DNA of 64,000 bases from Magnolia sinica (lineage: Eukaryota > Streptophyta > Magnoliopsida > Magnoliales > Magnoliaceae). Shown piece after piece: positions 21,958 through 34,239 of the stretch. The notes below the pieces were generated by a model, which had not been told where the DNA came from, did not search any database, and was given only the letters and a program-made list of their open reading frames with translations. The stretch is from contig NC_080588.1 in NCBI RefSeq assembly GCF_029962835.1, positions 12,790,001 to 12,854,000 on the forward strand. Reading direction: 5' to 3'. The first letter of the stretch is position 1; each line of letters begins with the position of its first letter. The translations under genes were made by a program, and so were the position numbers.

Positions 21958-23293
21958 TGTTCACAACCCCAAGTGTAGGGTCGCGATGTAGTAATAATCT
22001 TGGTAAGACCGAGGTCAAATCCACTTGGACTGATCTTGTGTGTTTCTGAAATTAACTAGAAGTAGAACTAGAATAAGATGTAAAACTAATTTTAAAGTGA
22101 TTGAGAGAGTAATTGTGAATTAAGTAATTAAAACTAAGAATTTAAAGGTAGGAACTAGGGTGTCAAGGATCCACTTGTAGTGATCAGGGAGCCCTCTTGC
22201 TTGATTCAAGTAACACAATTAAAATTGGAGTCATTTCCTATTCAATTGGAAAATATATTAATAAAACCAAATTTGAACTTCCATTGACCTAATTCCTAAT
22301 GAAGGAGAACTATGATAATTGGAAGAGATTTCATCACTAAACCATGCTCAAGAGACAATGGCAAACAACAGGATTTACCAATCTCATGATCTCAAAGCAG
22401 GAGAATTGTGAATATTATGAATAATTCCATCACCCCACCATGCCTAAGGGACGATGGTGAACAACAGGACTTACTAATTTCACAATCTCAAAGAAGGAAA
22501 AGAAGATACTCAAAGTTATTGCAGATCTACTGTAATTTGAGTCACAATAAACCATTAAAAACTGAAAGTATTCCTTAATTATCAAATTAGAATCCATAGA
22601 GTTCAACATAAATATGAATCAAAGCCATAGAAATATCTCATCATGCTACAAGCTTCACCTCTTAGCCCTAGCTAAGAGGTTTAGCCAACCATAGACATGA
22701 TTGGACCAAAGTTCCTTAAGAAAAATATGAAAATAATTAAGGAAGAAGAAGAAAAACTCTTGGTGATGGCTTCTCCACACTTTTGCTCCACTCTTTAAAC
22801 CCCTAGAAGATGCCTAGGAACATCTTAGGAAGTTCTATTTATAGTTGTGGAACTCCAACTTTCGCACCTAGTTGGAAAACTCTAGAAACCGCCTCAAATT
22901 TACATAGTTTGCTAAAATAGACTTAACTCTGCACAGTTTTTCAAAATAGACTTCACTCTGCGCAATTTCATAAAATAACTCAGAGTTTTAGAATATGCTT
23001 TTTCAAGATGATTTCAGGATTCTTTTTTTTACTTCAAATCTTTAATTCTCTTCATTCCTCACTTGGTTTTCTTAGATATTTGGCATGTGAATTCTTCAAT
23101 CTTAGTCTCCTGAGATTTATCCCTTGCCTTGGTGATTCCTGAGCATCAAATCCATGCTTTTAACACCATTTTCAATCCAAGATCTTAAATTCACCTTGCA
23201 ACACAAACATGAGTAAAAAGAACATTAAACATTATCATGCTCATATAACCAAGATATAAATGGAGGATAATATGCAATATTTGACCCTCAACA
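21958..23293 (-). repeat. 3' LTR of the 9.7 kb element
   Basis: On the plus strand it begins TGTTCACAACCCCAAGTGTA and ends ATATTTGACCCTCAACA. TATA-like CTATAAATAG on the minus strand near 22845-22855 is the likely LTR promoter core. A purine-rich TTGGGGATTG just inside (23294-23306, minus strand) fits a polypurine tract. Confidence 0.9.
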
Positions 23294-24655
23294 CAATCCC
23301 CAACTAGCATTTTTCTAATCCTGAGCAAAGTATGTGTAAAATAAACTTAATGCTTAATGTCCAAAACCTCTTTAGGAAAATAATCTTTTATACACCCAAG
23401 TATAAATGGGTAGAATTAAGATACAAAAGTGGGGTTTTGAAAACTTAGAGTCAAACCACATATGCAACCAATCAAGTAAATTCTTTGTCCATTAAATCGA
23501 ACATAATTTGCATATCAAGTTTTTCAATATGCTCGGTGAAAATCAACTTACTTCCTGTACAAATACTATTAGTTCATCGTGTTAGCCATACTCATCACTT
23601 CAAGATCAGTTTGAAACTCAAGTACTGATTCCGAACTAAAACCCTTTTCCTTCTTTTTCCAGTCTTTGATTTTGTATCGATGGTCAATTTTTTATTCATT
23701 CTTTTTATTTTTGTATTCTTTTTCATATTTTTCAGTCTTTTTATTCTTTTTCATGACCTCTTTGTCGATCTCCATTTTTTTAACTGGTTCTTTTCTTCTT
23801 TTAAGGTGGATAAAATTCTCCATACTCGATTCTCACCATCTATCAATGATTCACATACTAACAATCAGAACTTCTAGCGTGTTTTACAAAAGATAAATTG
23901 AATGTGTCTTATGATTTAGATTAACATGATATTCAAACTATCTCGTAATCAATTGAGCGCAAGAACTTAGGTGATAGATTACTTAGTCGATTAAACTCCA
24001 ACAATTTAAAATTCAATCTCTATTTTTATCATACCCAACACATTCTTAAGTCACAATTCATCGCTTCCCAAACAAATTTCAACTTGAAACATTGAAAATT
24101 TTAAAAAAATTTGCTCAAAACTGAGAAAACACTAATTAGTTCACATAATCCCCCATCCCCAACCAAAAAATCTACATTATCCTCAATGTAAAAGAAATAA
24201 GCATGTAATGCAAAAGAGGCAATGAAAAGAGAAGGGAAGTGATGGAAAGGAATACCTGAAGAAGGAATTTTGAGGCTTTTCGAATGGTCTCAGTGTGAAG
24301 ATGGGTTAGTACAAGAATTAAACCAATAGAAAGCAAACTATGCTAAACAGCGGAAAGCAAACTATCCTAATCCTAAATCATATGAAAGCAAATAAATATA
24401 CATATACCTCCATCAGACTAGGAGGTCAATCCTGATAAACAGGGTCAATAAGAGGAATTGACATGTCCTCTTAATCAAATTTTTCACCAAATAGCTTTAA
24501 ATGTGTCCATTTACTTTGAATTCATTGTCATTATTTGGATTTCAAATCTCGACAGCCCCATGAGGATAAACATTAATAATAATGAAAGGGCTAGTCCAAC
24601 AAGATCGAAGTTTACCCGGAAAAAGGTATTACCGAGAATTATACAAAAGGACTTT
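23294..24655 (-). other. 3' non-coding stretch of the 9.7 kb element
   Basis: About 1.36 kb between the end of integrase and the 3' LTR with no conserved domain. Athila-type elements often carry an extra env-like frame here. I see no open frame of that kind, only T-rich or A-rich short frames such as those around 23670-23900. Confidence 0.6.
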
Positions 24656-25765
24656 CTAACCTAGTGTGAATAATTTTCGAAGAATGTGTTGGTCATGAAA
24701 CACTTTTATCTTATCCTTGTAAACTCTCAAGTTCTCATATGTATCATTCTGGATTTCTTCCAGTTCATTCAACTGAAGTTTGCGCAGCAAGCCAACGTTG
24801 TCTAAATTGAAGTTCAAATTTTTAAACACCCAGTAGGCCCTATGTTCCAACTCCATAGGCAAGTGGCAAGCATTCTCATAGACAAGTCTAAAGGGAGACA
24901 TTCCAATAGGGGTCTTAAAAGAAGTACGGCAAGCCCATAAAGCATCGGTCAATCGGATTGACCAGTCCTTATGGTCAGGGTTAACCGTTTTTTTTAAAAT
25001 ATGTTTAATTTTCCTATTGAAAATTTCAGCTTTTCCACTTGTTTGTGAGTGGTATGGAGTACTCAGTTTGTGGGAGATGACATATTTCTTCATTAAGTTC
25101 ACAAATGGCATATTACAAAAATGTGAACCTCCATCACCAATGATGGCCCGAAGCATTCTGAACTGGGAAAGGATGTTCTGTTTTAAAAACTTAATGACTG
25201 TTTAATGATCATTGTTCCAGCATGAGATTGCTTCAACCCTTTTAGTGACATAGTCTACTGCTAGCAAAATGTACAAATTTCTAAAAGATTGAGGGAATGG
25301 TCCCATAAAATCGATGCCCTAGCAATCAAATACTTCAATGATTAGAATGGGGTTCAAAGGCATTATATTTCGATGGGACAATGCTCCCAATTTTTGACAA
25401 TGCTCAAAAGCTTTGCAAAACTCATGAGTGCCCTTGAACACAGTGGGCCAGTAAAAACCGCACTGCAAAATTTTGGTCGTGGTCTTTTTAACAGAAAAGT
25501 GACCACCACAGGCCTGAGAATGACAGAAGGAGATGACACTTTGATGTTCATTTTCTGGCACACATCTCCTTAAGATTTGGTTTATGCAATATTTAAACAA
25601 ATACAGATCATCCCAGAAGAATTTGCGTACCTCGATGAAAAATTTCTTCTTATTTTGCATAATCCAATGTGTCAGTGTGAAACCTGTGGCAAGATAATTA
25701 GCAATATCCGCAAAACAAGGTGAATAGGAGACTTTAAACAGTTGTTCATCAGAAGAACATGTCAT
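24656..25765 (-). pseudogene. Integrase of the 9.7 kb element, broken
   Basis: The zinc-binding domain is seen at 25319-25765: the motif CHSQACGGHFSVKKTTTKIL, then CKAFEHCQKLG. The catalytic core follows at 24656-25156: IGDGGSHFCN gives the second acidic residue, and YHSQTSGKAEIFNRKI covers the glutamate segment. The part between (25157-25318) holds the first catalytic region in another frame with stops. The protein would insert the cDNA into host DNA, but the frame is interrupted at least twice. Confidence 0.85.
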
Positions 25766-27240
25766 TTATATTCGTCATCTCAAGGGAATCAGAGAAGTCA
25801 AGGCAGGAAAGATGGTCAGCCACTACTATCTATACTCCCTTCTTATCTTTTATGTCCAAATCAAATTCTTGGAGTGGGAGGATTCATCTTATCAAGCGGA
25901 GATTAACATCATTTTTAGAAAGAAGATACTTGAGCTTCGCATGATCTGTGTAGATGATGATTTTGGATCCGATTAAGTAGGACCTAAATTTTTCCAAAGC
26001 AAATACTACAGCTAAGAGTTCCTTCTCCATAGTTGAGTAATTCACTTGGGCAGGATTTAGAGTTCTACTTGCATAGTGTATAATATAGGGCTTCTTCTCT
26101 TTTCCCTAGCCTAACATTGCCCTAAGAGCATAATCAGATGCATCACACATAATTTTAAAAGGAATGCTCTAGTCGGGTGGCTGCATGATAGGTCTAATGG
26201 TCAACATGCCCTTAAGCTTAGAAAAGCTTCCTGGCATTGCTCAGTCCACTCGTATGGTACATCCTTCTGAAGTAAATTATATAAAGGATGAGAGAGGTAA
26301 CTAAAGTCCTTTGTGAATCTCCTATAAAATTTGGCGTGTCCTAAAAAGGATCGCACGTCTCGTATGTTCTTTGGTGGAGGTAAGTTAGAGATAAGATCAA
26401 TCTTAGCCTTGTCTACCTCAATTCCTTTGGACGAGATGATATGTCCAAGGACAATCCCCTTACGAACCATGAAATGACACTTCTCTTAATTTAGTACCAA
26501 ATTTTTTTCCTCACATCACTTCATCACACATTTAAGATTCTTCAAACAATCGTTGAAGGATGGACCAAAGACAGAGAAGTCATCTATGAAAACCTTTAAA
26601 TATTGTCCCACCACGTAAGAAAAAATACTCTTCATGCATCACTGAAAAGTGGTAGGGGCATTACACAGTCCAAATGGCATCCTTCAGTAAGCAAAGGTGC
26701 CAAAATGGACATGTGAATGTGGTCTTTTCTTGATCTTAAGGGGCTATCTCTATCTAGTTGTAACCCAAATATCTGTCAAGGAAACAGTAATAGGAATGAC
26801 CAGCTAGCCTTTCCAAGGTTTGATCAATAAATGGCAATGGAAAGTGGTCCTTCCTTGTGATGGCATTCAATTTCCTGTAGTCAATGCACATTCTCTAACC
26901 AGTAGTAACTCTAGTTGGCACAAGTTCGTTGTCGGCATTGGATACGATGGTGATTCTAGACTTCTTAGAAACCACCTAAGTTGGATTCACCCATTGGCTA
27001 TTAGATATAAGATATATGATACCCACATCCAATAGCTTAAGAACCTCAGCCTTAACCACTTCCTTCATGTTTGGATTTAATCTATATTGTGGTTGCCAGG
27101 AGGTCTTCGCATTATCCTCTACATAAATGCGGTGAGTACAAATCAAAGGGTCAATTCCCTTGAGGTCCGCAATCGACCATCCAAGAGCTCCTTTGTGCTT
27201 AATGAGAGTATAAATAAGCATACTCTCATGTTCTCATTTA
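25766..27240 (-). pseudogene. Reverse transcriptase and RNase H of the 9.7 kb element, broken
   Basis: From high to low coordinates: RT start text ADLKGIDPLICTHRI and SWQPQYRLNPNMKEVVKAEV (26976-27221), the active-site variant FIDDFSV near 26570-26600, and VLGHIISSKGIEVDKAKI and RSFLGHAKFYRRF (26201-26470). RNase H text CDASDYA (about 26130) and TDHAKLKYL (about 25925) follow. Stops in the RNase H part and frame changes between blocks show inactivation. It copies element RNA into DNA in a functional relative. Confidence 0.87.
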
Positions 27241-27584
27241 AGGTGGGAAGAAATCACCACTGGGTATGTCTCATCTTGACTTAAATAGATATATTTCAAA
27301 TCAGAGGGTAAAGGTTTAGGTCAAGCTTCGGTGCCTTGAGGTTAGACGATAAAGGCACTATATCCGTTTGGGCGTAATTCTTCAAATTGTGGCCTCCACC
27401 GGTTAACTTCAAGTACTGGCACAGTATCAAGCATGGCACCCATCTCCCTAATCATATCATCATCTAAATCATGGGAGTGGGCTAAGCAAGTCTCTAGAGG
27501 GTCAGAGGATAAGGTCATCAGAGTTCTATCTTCCACGAAAGAATCAATCAAGTTAACATGGTGGGCATCGTCATCATCCTCTAC

Positions 27585-29820
27585 CTATTTGCTTATATTG
27601 AAAAAGATATTGAGCTCTAATGTCATATTCCCAATAGACAAATTCATGACTCCATTCTTACAATTGATGATTGCATTTGATGTAGCAAAGAATGGGCGAC
27701 TAAGGATGATGGGAATTTGAGTGCTCATATCCACTATAGGTTGAGTATCCAGGATGATAAAATGTACTGGATAGTAGAATTTGTCAACCTGGACTAACAC
27801 ATCCTCAATTATCCCTCTCGGCACACGAACTGAGCGATCGCCCAGTTGTAATGTGGTCTGGGTAGATTTTAATTCACTTAGACCCAGTTGTTCATAGACT
27901 GAGTATGAGATCAAATTTACGGTTGCTCCTAAGTCAAGAAGTGCATGCTCAATCCAGTAATTCCCAATTACACAAGCGATGGTTGGATTACCAGGATCTT
28001 TGTACTTCTGTGGCACATCTTGCTTTAGGATGGCACTCACTTTTTCTGTTAAGAAGATTTTTTTGAATGTTTTGCTGTCTTTTGGTCGTACATAAATCTT
28101 TCAAAAATTTAGCATATAAAGGTATCTGTTTTACGGCATCCAGTAGAAGAATGTTGACCTTCACTTGCTTAAGCACCTCTAGAATATCCTGAGAGTTAGA
28201 GAGATGTTTTGGTGCTGTCAACCATTAGGAAAATGGACCAATCGGTTTGCTTTGAAGTTTTGGTTCTACCTCATGTGGAGTATTGTTAGGTCTATCAGTC
28301 TCATCTACATCCTGGTCCTTAGGCTTCTCAACCCTTACCGAAATAGATTTGTCAATTATCTTCTCACTCCTAAGAGTGGTGATAGACTTAGCTTGTTACA
28401 TTGGATTTGAAGAGCTTGGTTCACTAACTCTATATTACGGTTTAGGACTGGGGATGGGTTGGGTTGAAAGCATCCCTTTCTCCATAACTGTAATGCGTGA
28501 GTCTATCTTTTGTATAGCCTTTGTGAGTTCTTATAAGGATTGAAGAGTACTTTGCTGGATGAGCTTTTGAAGATTTTGAACCAATTCCTCTTGAGGTTTC
28601 CCTTTATTTAAGAATTGATTAGGGATTCCTTGAGGTGTAACAGATTGTTCATTCCTCTAACTGAAATTCGGATGATTTCTCCAGCTGGAGTTGTATGTGT
28701 TCAAAGTGAGCCCTTTGAAAAGCCTTTAGTAGTTGTTTACGGCATTTGATTTCTCATTTAATATTTCTTAAAACGTAGGTATTGTTAGGCAATTTTCAGT
28801 TGTATGAATGTTACAAGCACAAATACCACAGACAACTTCCTTATCCTTATCCTTCCTAAGTTTCATGGCCTCGAGTTTCCTTGTGAGACTAGCCACTTTA
28901 GCGTTGATATCATCTTCCTCTTTAAAAGATATATTCCACCTCTCTCCTTTGATTGAGTGGGCTAAGATGTGATGCTCGTTCTTGGGGAGATGTCCCATGA
29001 TTTCGTGGTTTCAGCAAGTTTATCGAAGTAATCCTACACTTCATCAACATCTTTATTCGGGAATTCTCCATTACACATTCTCTCGACAAATTGAGGCATG
29101 GAAGATGTCAGTCCTTCATGGAAGAAATTTATTATGCACCACGTTTCAAAACCGTGTTATGGACATGAACTGATAAGATCCTTGAACTGCTCCCAACATT
29201 AAAAGAATATTTCATCTTCCCTTTGGGCGAAGTTCATGATCAACTTTCTAATGGTATTCATTTTATTATATGGGAAGAATTTCTTTATGAACTCCCTTGT
29301 CATGTCATTCCATCTGCCGATAAATCGTGGACGTAATGAATGTAACCACGTCTTAGCCTTTTCTTTTAGAGAGAAAGGGAAGAGTTTCAGCCAAATTGTA
29401 TCCTCAGACACATTCGGAAAGTATAAAGTAGCTATGATCTCATCAAACTCTTTCAAGTGTAAATATGGATTTTTATATTCAAGCCTAAGGAACTTTGGAA
29501 GGAGTTGGATCACTCCTGGCTATGTTTCCTATTTTTTCTGAAAAAACCATACAGGAAGGGGTGCTTACCCCTGCCGGTTGTAAATAGTCTCGTAAAGTAC
29601 GAGGCGGGGGTGCTCAATGCACCTCGTTCTTATTCTAGATTTCCTCCACCCTAGGTTGGGGTGGATTTGGAGGTTGATTGACTAGTTAATTTGTAGCCAT
29701 AACTTTAGTTAACTCTATGGATCTTGAGTGGTGTCTAATCATGTGATGGATAGATAACCCCTCAACCAATCCTCCTTCACTCAAGAGACGTCGAGTGTTG
29801 TCACTGACCCAATTGGGCAT
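27585..29820 (-). pseudogene. gag and aspartic protease of the 9.7 kb element, broken
   Basis: gag begins at the ATG at 29818-29820 (MPNWVSDNTRRLL). It contains LHLKEFDEIIATLYFPN and FSLKEKAKTWLHSLRP (29199-29513), a Cys-His remnant CGICACNIHTTENC (about 28820) and a proline/serine-rich linker (28200-28660). The protease is the 151-residue frame at 27585-28040, with active-site motif ALLDLGATVNLIS and the later IPIILSRPFFATS. Several stops separate these pieces. The forward gag at 16178-17316 is a relative of the same family. Confidence 0.87.
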
Positions 29821-29859
29821 AAAACACTCTCAACCCTCAATTTCAAAATCTAACCTAAA

Positions 29860-30300
29860 CCTAAAAAGAAAAGGGAAAATAAAAAACTAGAAATAGAAAG
29901 AGGGAATTAGAAAGAAGTTACCAAATTAGAACTTTCTATGTTAAGATCCTGCAAAAGAAAAAAGAAAGTGAATTAGTTTCCAAAAAGAGAATTAGAAAGT
30001 TTCTAAATATAGAAAGATGAGTTAGTTTCTAAAAACAAATTAGGAAAGTTTCTAAAAAAAACAACCTAGTTTTCAAAAATGAAAAAGGAAAGTTTCTAAA
30101 AACAAATTAGGAAGGTTTCTAAACCTAGAAAAGGAAGTAAATTAAGTTTTTAAAAACAGAAAAGGAAAGTTTCTAAACCTAGAAATAGAAAGCTAAGTTA
30201 ATTTCTAAAACAATTTAGAAAAAACCATAACCTAAAAATAGAAAGTAGAAAAACCCTAATCTTAAACTACTTCCAAAACAACTTAATCTTATAAAAACGC
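29860..30300 (-). repeat. Leader repeats of the 9.7 kb element
   Basis: Imperfect copies of GAAAGTTTCTAAAAACAAATT-like text between primer site and gag. They are the complement of the TTTCTA/TTTAGAAACT leader at 15650-16160. Confidence 0.75.
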
Positions 30301-30308
30301 AACCATTA

Positions 30309-30330
30309 GTCCCAGGCAATGGCGCCAAAA
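30309..30330 (-). promoter_or_regulatory. Primer-binding site of the 9.7 kb element
   Basis: On the minus strand, TTGGCGCCATTGCCTGGGA follows the LTR end ...GTAAACAAGTTT. It resembles the tRNA-primed sites of plant Athila/Tat elements. Confidence 0.85.
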
Positions 30331-30333
30331 ACT

Positions 30334-31642
30334 TGTTTACAACCCCAAGCGTAGGGTCGCGATGTAGTAATAATCTCGATAAGAGTAAGGTCGAATCCAC
30401 AGGGACTGATCTTGTGCGTTTCTAAAATTAACTAGAAGTAAAACTAGAACAAGATGTAAAACTAATTTTGAAGTGATTGAGAGAGTAACTGTGAATTAAG
30501 TAATTAAAACTAAGAATTTAAAGGTGGGAACAAGGGTGTTAAGGATCCACTGGTAGTGATCAGGGAGCCCTCTTGCTTGATTCAAGTAACATGATTAGAA
30601 TTGGAGTCCTATCCTATCCAATTGGAAAATATATCAATAAAACTAAATCTCAACTTCCATTGACCTAATTCTCAATGAATGAGAACTATGATAATTGGAA
30701 GAGATTCCATCACCAAACCATACCTAGGATACAATGGCAAACAACGGGATTTACTAATCCTATAATCTCAAAGCAGGAGAATTGTGAAGATTAGGAATGG
30801 TTCCATCACCCTACCATACCCAAGGGACGATGGTAAACAACAAGACTTACTGATTTCACAATCTCAAAGAAGGAAAAGAATATACTCAAAGCTATTGTAG
30901 ATCTACTGTAATTTGAGTCACAATAAACCATTAAAAACTAAAAGTATTCCTTAAATATCAAATTAGAATCCATGGAGTTCAACATAAACATGAATCAAAG
31001 TAATAGAAATATTTCATCATGCTACAAGCTTCACCTCTTAGCCTTAGCTAAGAGGTTTAGCCAACCATAGACATGATTGGACCAAAGTCTCTTAAGAGAA
31101 ACATGAAAACAACTAAGGAAGAAGAAAAAAAACTCTTGATAACGGCTTCTCCACCCTTTTGCTCCACTCCTTAAACCCCTATAAGATGCCTAGGAACATC
31201 CTAGTGAGTCTTATTTATAGTTGTGGAATTCCAACTTTTGCACCTAGTCAGAAAACTCTAGAAACTGCCTCAAATTTACGTAGTTTACTAAAATAGACTT
31301 CACTCTGTGCAATTTCACAAAATGACCCAGAGTTTCAGAATATGCTTTTTCATGATGATTTCGGGATTTCTTTTCTTCACTTCAAATATTTGATTCTCTT
31401 CATTCCTCACTTGGTTTTCTTAGATCTTTAGCATGTGAATTCTTCAATCTTTGTCTTCTAAGATTCATCCCTTGGCTTGGTGATTCTTAAACATTAAATT
31501 CATGCTTTTAACACCCTTTTCAATCCAAGCTCTTAAATTCACCGTACAACACAAACATGAGTAAAATAGAACATTAAGCATTATCATGTTCATAAAACCA
31601 AGATATAAATGGGGGATAATATGCAATATTTGACCCTCAACA
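30334..31642 (-). repeat. 5' LTR of the 9.7 kb element
   Basis: Plus-strand text from TGTTTACAACCCCAAGCGTA to ATATTTGACCCTCAACA. Same order of blocks as 21958-23293 with scattered substitutions and small indels. Confidence 0.9.
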
Positions 31643-32083
31643 TTCCCTAGCACCCTGAGTTGACCTTGTCAACCACTGCCAGAGTAGTATGCGTAACCAA
31701 AGGGGATTATGTCCCAAACCCATAAGAGAAAGGCCTGGCCTAATCTTGGCTTAAGATTACGCTAACTGAGGCGAGCTTGGAGACATCTTCAGAAGCAATT
31801 TCCCATCAAAAAAGGGACTCTCTAACGTATTCCATTAATACACGACAATTTCAAAACTGCCCAAGAACCATATATATATATATATATACACACTACTACC
31901 CTAAATGAGAGAGGTAAGTGCAAAGAATCTAACCTTCACCATTAATCAGAATCTACTAGCCTGACTTAGGCATCAGATGGTCCATAAACGGCTGTCGGCA
32001 CCCTCTGTTATCCACTTCTCCCTTGTCTTGTGTATATCCATCAAAAGTTGATTGTATCTGTTGGCCAAAATTCAATGACAACA
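31643..32083 (+). mobile_element. Tat-like 5' LTR, second part
   Basis: Starts with the duplicated TTCCC, then TAGCACCCTGAGTTGACC. It runs parallel to 33185-33678 (GGGGATTATGTCCCAAAC, TTCCCATCAAAA, TAGAATCTACTAGCCT). It ends ATTCAATGACAACA before TATTGGTGTCATTTGTGGG, a drifted primer site of the TTGGCGCCGTnTGTGGG type. A short TA microsatellite lies at 31870-31888. Confidence 0.85.
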
Positions 32084-33090
32084 TATTGGTGTCATTTGTG
32101 GGAATGATAACAAAGCTAAGTTCTCACCGTCTCAAGCTCAAACCACCTCGAGTCTTTCCCGTGATGCAAAAAGAAAATGGAAGGCTCTAGCCATACCCGA
32201 ATCCATCCACCAGGCTCTGTTTAGCAAGGATCAAGCCTTGTTGTCATTGTCCTAGTCCCAACCGCCCTCACAAGTGGTGGTGCATAAATCCCAGAACTGG
32301 GGAAACCATCTTGTCTCCCTTAAAAAGTAGGTGAGAGCTCTGACCGATAATATAGACCGCATCATGAGGTTGCTAGAGATACTGCAGGCATCCCCAGCCA
32401 ATCTGTGTGAAGAAACGGAGGCAGTAACTAAGTAGTCCTGCTGGGTGCAGTTCCACTCCGAGACGCATTAGTGGCAAGCCCAAGCTAGGGTAAGCCTCAT
32501 TGCCCCAATGCAGACCGAGCTCGTCGAATCAGACCTACGCCATACCGTGGACCAAAGGCGACAAGCTTGAGGGAATGCTCCAGAAATGATGGCAAAAAAT
32601 GAAGACCCTTGGGGGGTGAAAATCAGAGAGATTCATGACTAGCTCGGTAACATTCAATAAGCCTACCGAGTAAAGGTCGCAGTATCTATGGATGCCTTCC
32701 TCGAGCAGATTGGTCTGTCCTTTACATACGACATTATGCAACCACAGTTGTTTCCCAGGTTTCGGATGCCCCATATATCACCCAACTCAAGTTCAGGCAA
32801 CCCAGTTAAGCACCTGGAATCATTCAGACAATGGATAGAGCTTCACGGTACTTCCGAACCCGTGATTTGCAAGGCGTTCTCCCTGACGCTCACCAAGGCA
32901 TCTCAGAAGTCGTATAAAAACCTAAAGACAAAATCCATTGGCTCGTTTGCCCAGCTCAGTAGGGCCTTTGCCACCCAATTCATCGAAGGAAAAGAGATAC
33001 GAAATTTGGTGACTCACCTCCTTATGGCAAGCCAGAGGGACGACAAGTCGAAAGACTACATTGTTCGGATCAACACCAAGGCCATTCAAG
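32084..33090 (+). pseudogene. Tat-like gag, broken
   Basis: Text from the primer site on reads as gag with several stops (near 32250, 32330, 32433, 32470, 32570, 32638 and 32658). A clean 154-codon frame then begins at 32688. It carries the gag core FRMPHISPNSSSGNPVKHLE, SFRQWIELHGTSEPVICKAF and FAQLSRAFATQFIEGKEIRN. It stops resembling gag around AIQVD (33090), where the sequence passes directly into LTR text. All of pol is missing, so this is an internally deleted, non-autonomous copy. Confidence 0.85.
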
Positions 33091-33407
33091 TTGACCTCAC
33101 CTGGAATGTCTGCAACACATGTAAAAGACCCATAAGGGAAGAAGCTTGAGCCAACCACGAGGGAAGGAGCTCTAGCGCTGAGTTCCCTGGCACCCCAAGC
33201 TAATCAGGCCAACCACCGCTAGAGTGATACACGTAACCCGAAGGGGATTATGTCCCAAACTTAGAAGAGAAGGGCCCAGCCTGATCTTGGTTGAAGATTA
33301 TGCCAACCAAGGTGGGCTCGATGACATCTTCAGAGGTAGTTTCCCATCAAAATAGGAATTCTCCAGCATATCTCATTAATACACAATGGTTTCAGAACTA
33401 CCCAAGA

Positions 33408-33502
<95 letters not shown>

Positions 33503-33678
33503 AAGAAAGGTAAGTGCAAAAACCTTAACTTCACCTTTAATTAGAATCTACTAGCCTAACTTAGGCATCGGAGGGTCCACAGCCGGCCACTAACACCTTC
33601 CGCCATCCACATCTCCCTTGTCTTGTGCAAATCCATTAGAGGTTGATTATATCCGCTAGTCAAAATTCTATGACAACA
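33091..33678 (+). mobile_element. Tat-like 3' LTR, 5'-truncated
   Basis: Enters the LTR at CACCTGGAATGTCTGCAACA, the counterpart of 21867 in the other LTR, and ends TTCTATGACAACA. The first 230 bp of the LTR are missing because of the deletion that fused it to gag. It includes an 88 bp TA microsatellite. Confidence 0.8.
33412..33499. repeat. (TA)n microsatellite, 88 bp
   Basis: 44 uninterrupted TA units within the Tat-like LTR. The 5' LTR has only about 9 units at the same place (31870-31888). Confidence 0.97.
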
Positions 33679-34239
33679 AATTAACACAATTGTCCCTTCA
33701 AGAAAATGCGATTTGTGAGAGACTTCGTCATATAAAAAGACTCTCCAATTTCTTTCAAGAAAACGCAAACCCTTTGAACCCAATCTTAAAGAAAGAGAGA
33801 TACCTCCACCATTTTAATCTTAACAATGACCCTTCTCACTAAGAACACCTTTAAAGAAAGAAAAATGAGCACCTTTGAGAGACCTTTGGAAATCTTGAAC
33901 CCTTTCTTATAGAAAAAATCCCTCTTGAACCATTTTCTTTTTTGTGAGAGATAACCCTTACACATAAATTCAAAAATCTACCTAAGTTTAACATAACTTA
34001 CTTTATAAGCTACCTTTTTAGACCAAAATTTTCCCTCTAAGGGTCTAAAATCAATTTGGACTTTCTTTGCTCAAGTCCAGCATGAGTTATAATGTAGAGC
34101 GGGCCATAGACCTGTTCCTGGCCCAGATGAACCAAAAGAAGCCCGAACAAAAGTAGACGTAGTCCATCAGATTCGGGCCCTATCTTATGTGAGGCATGAT
34201 GTATCTGGGCCTCAGGCACATCCAGATTGAAGAGATTCA
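33679..34239. other. Non-genic, repeat-like
   Basis: 33771-33890 repeats the block at 18423-18560. No gene is recognised. 33679 is the first base beyond the Tat-like LTR. Confidence 0.5.

Larger units (their letters stand above)
21958..31642 (-). mobile_element. Complete Athila-like gypsy retrotransposon, 9.7 kb
   Basis: A full-length element on the minus strand. From its 5' end it has an LTR (30334-31642), primer site TTGGCGCCATTGCCTGGGA (about 30309-30330), T-rich leader, gag (29820 down), protease, RT, RNase H, integrase (to 24656), a 1.36 kb non-coding stretch and a 3' LTR (21958-23293). LTR termini are TGTTGAGG...(T/G)(T/G)AACA. The flanking TTCCC at 21953-21957 and 31643-31647 is a 5-base target duplication. 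The two LTRs differ at many positions (1309 and 1336 bp), and every gene has stops or frame shifts, so this is an old, inactive insertion. Confidence 0.93.
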
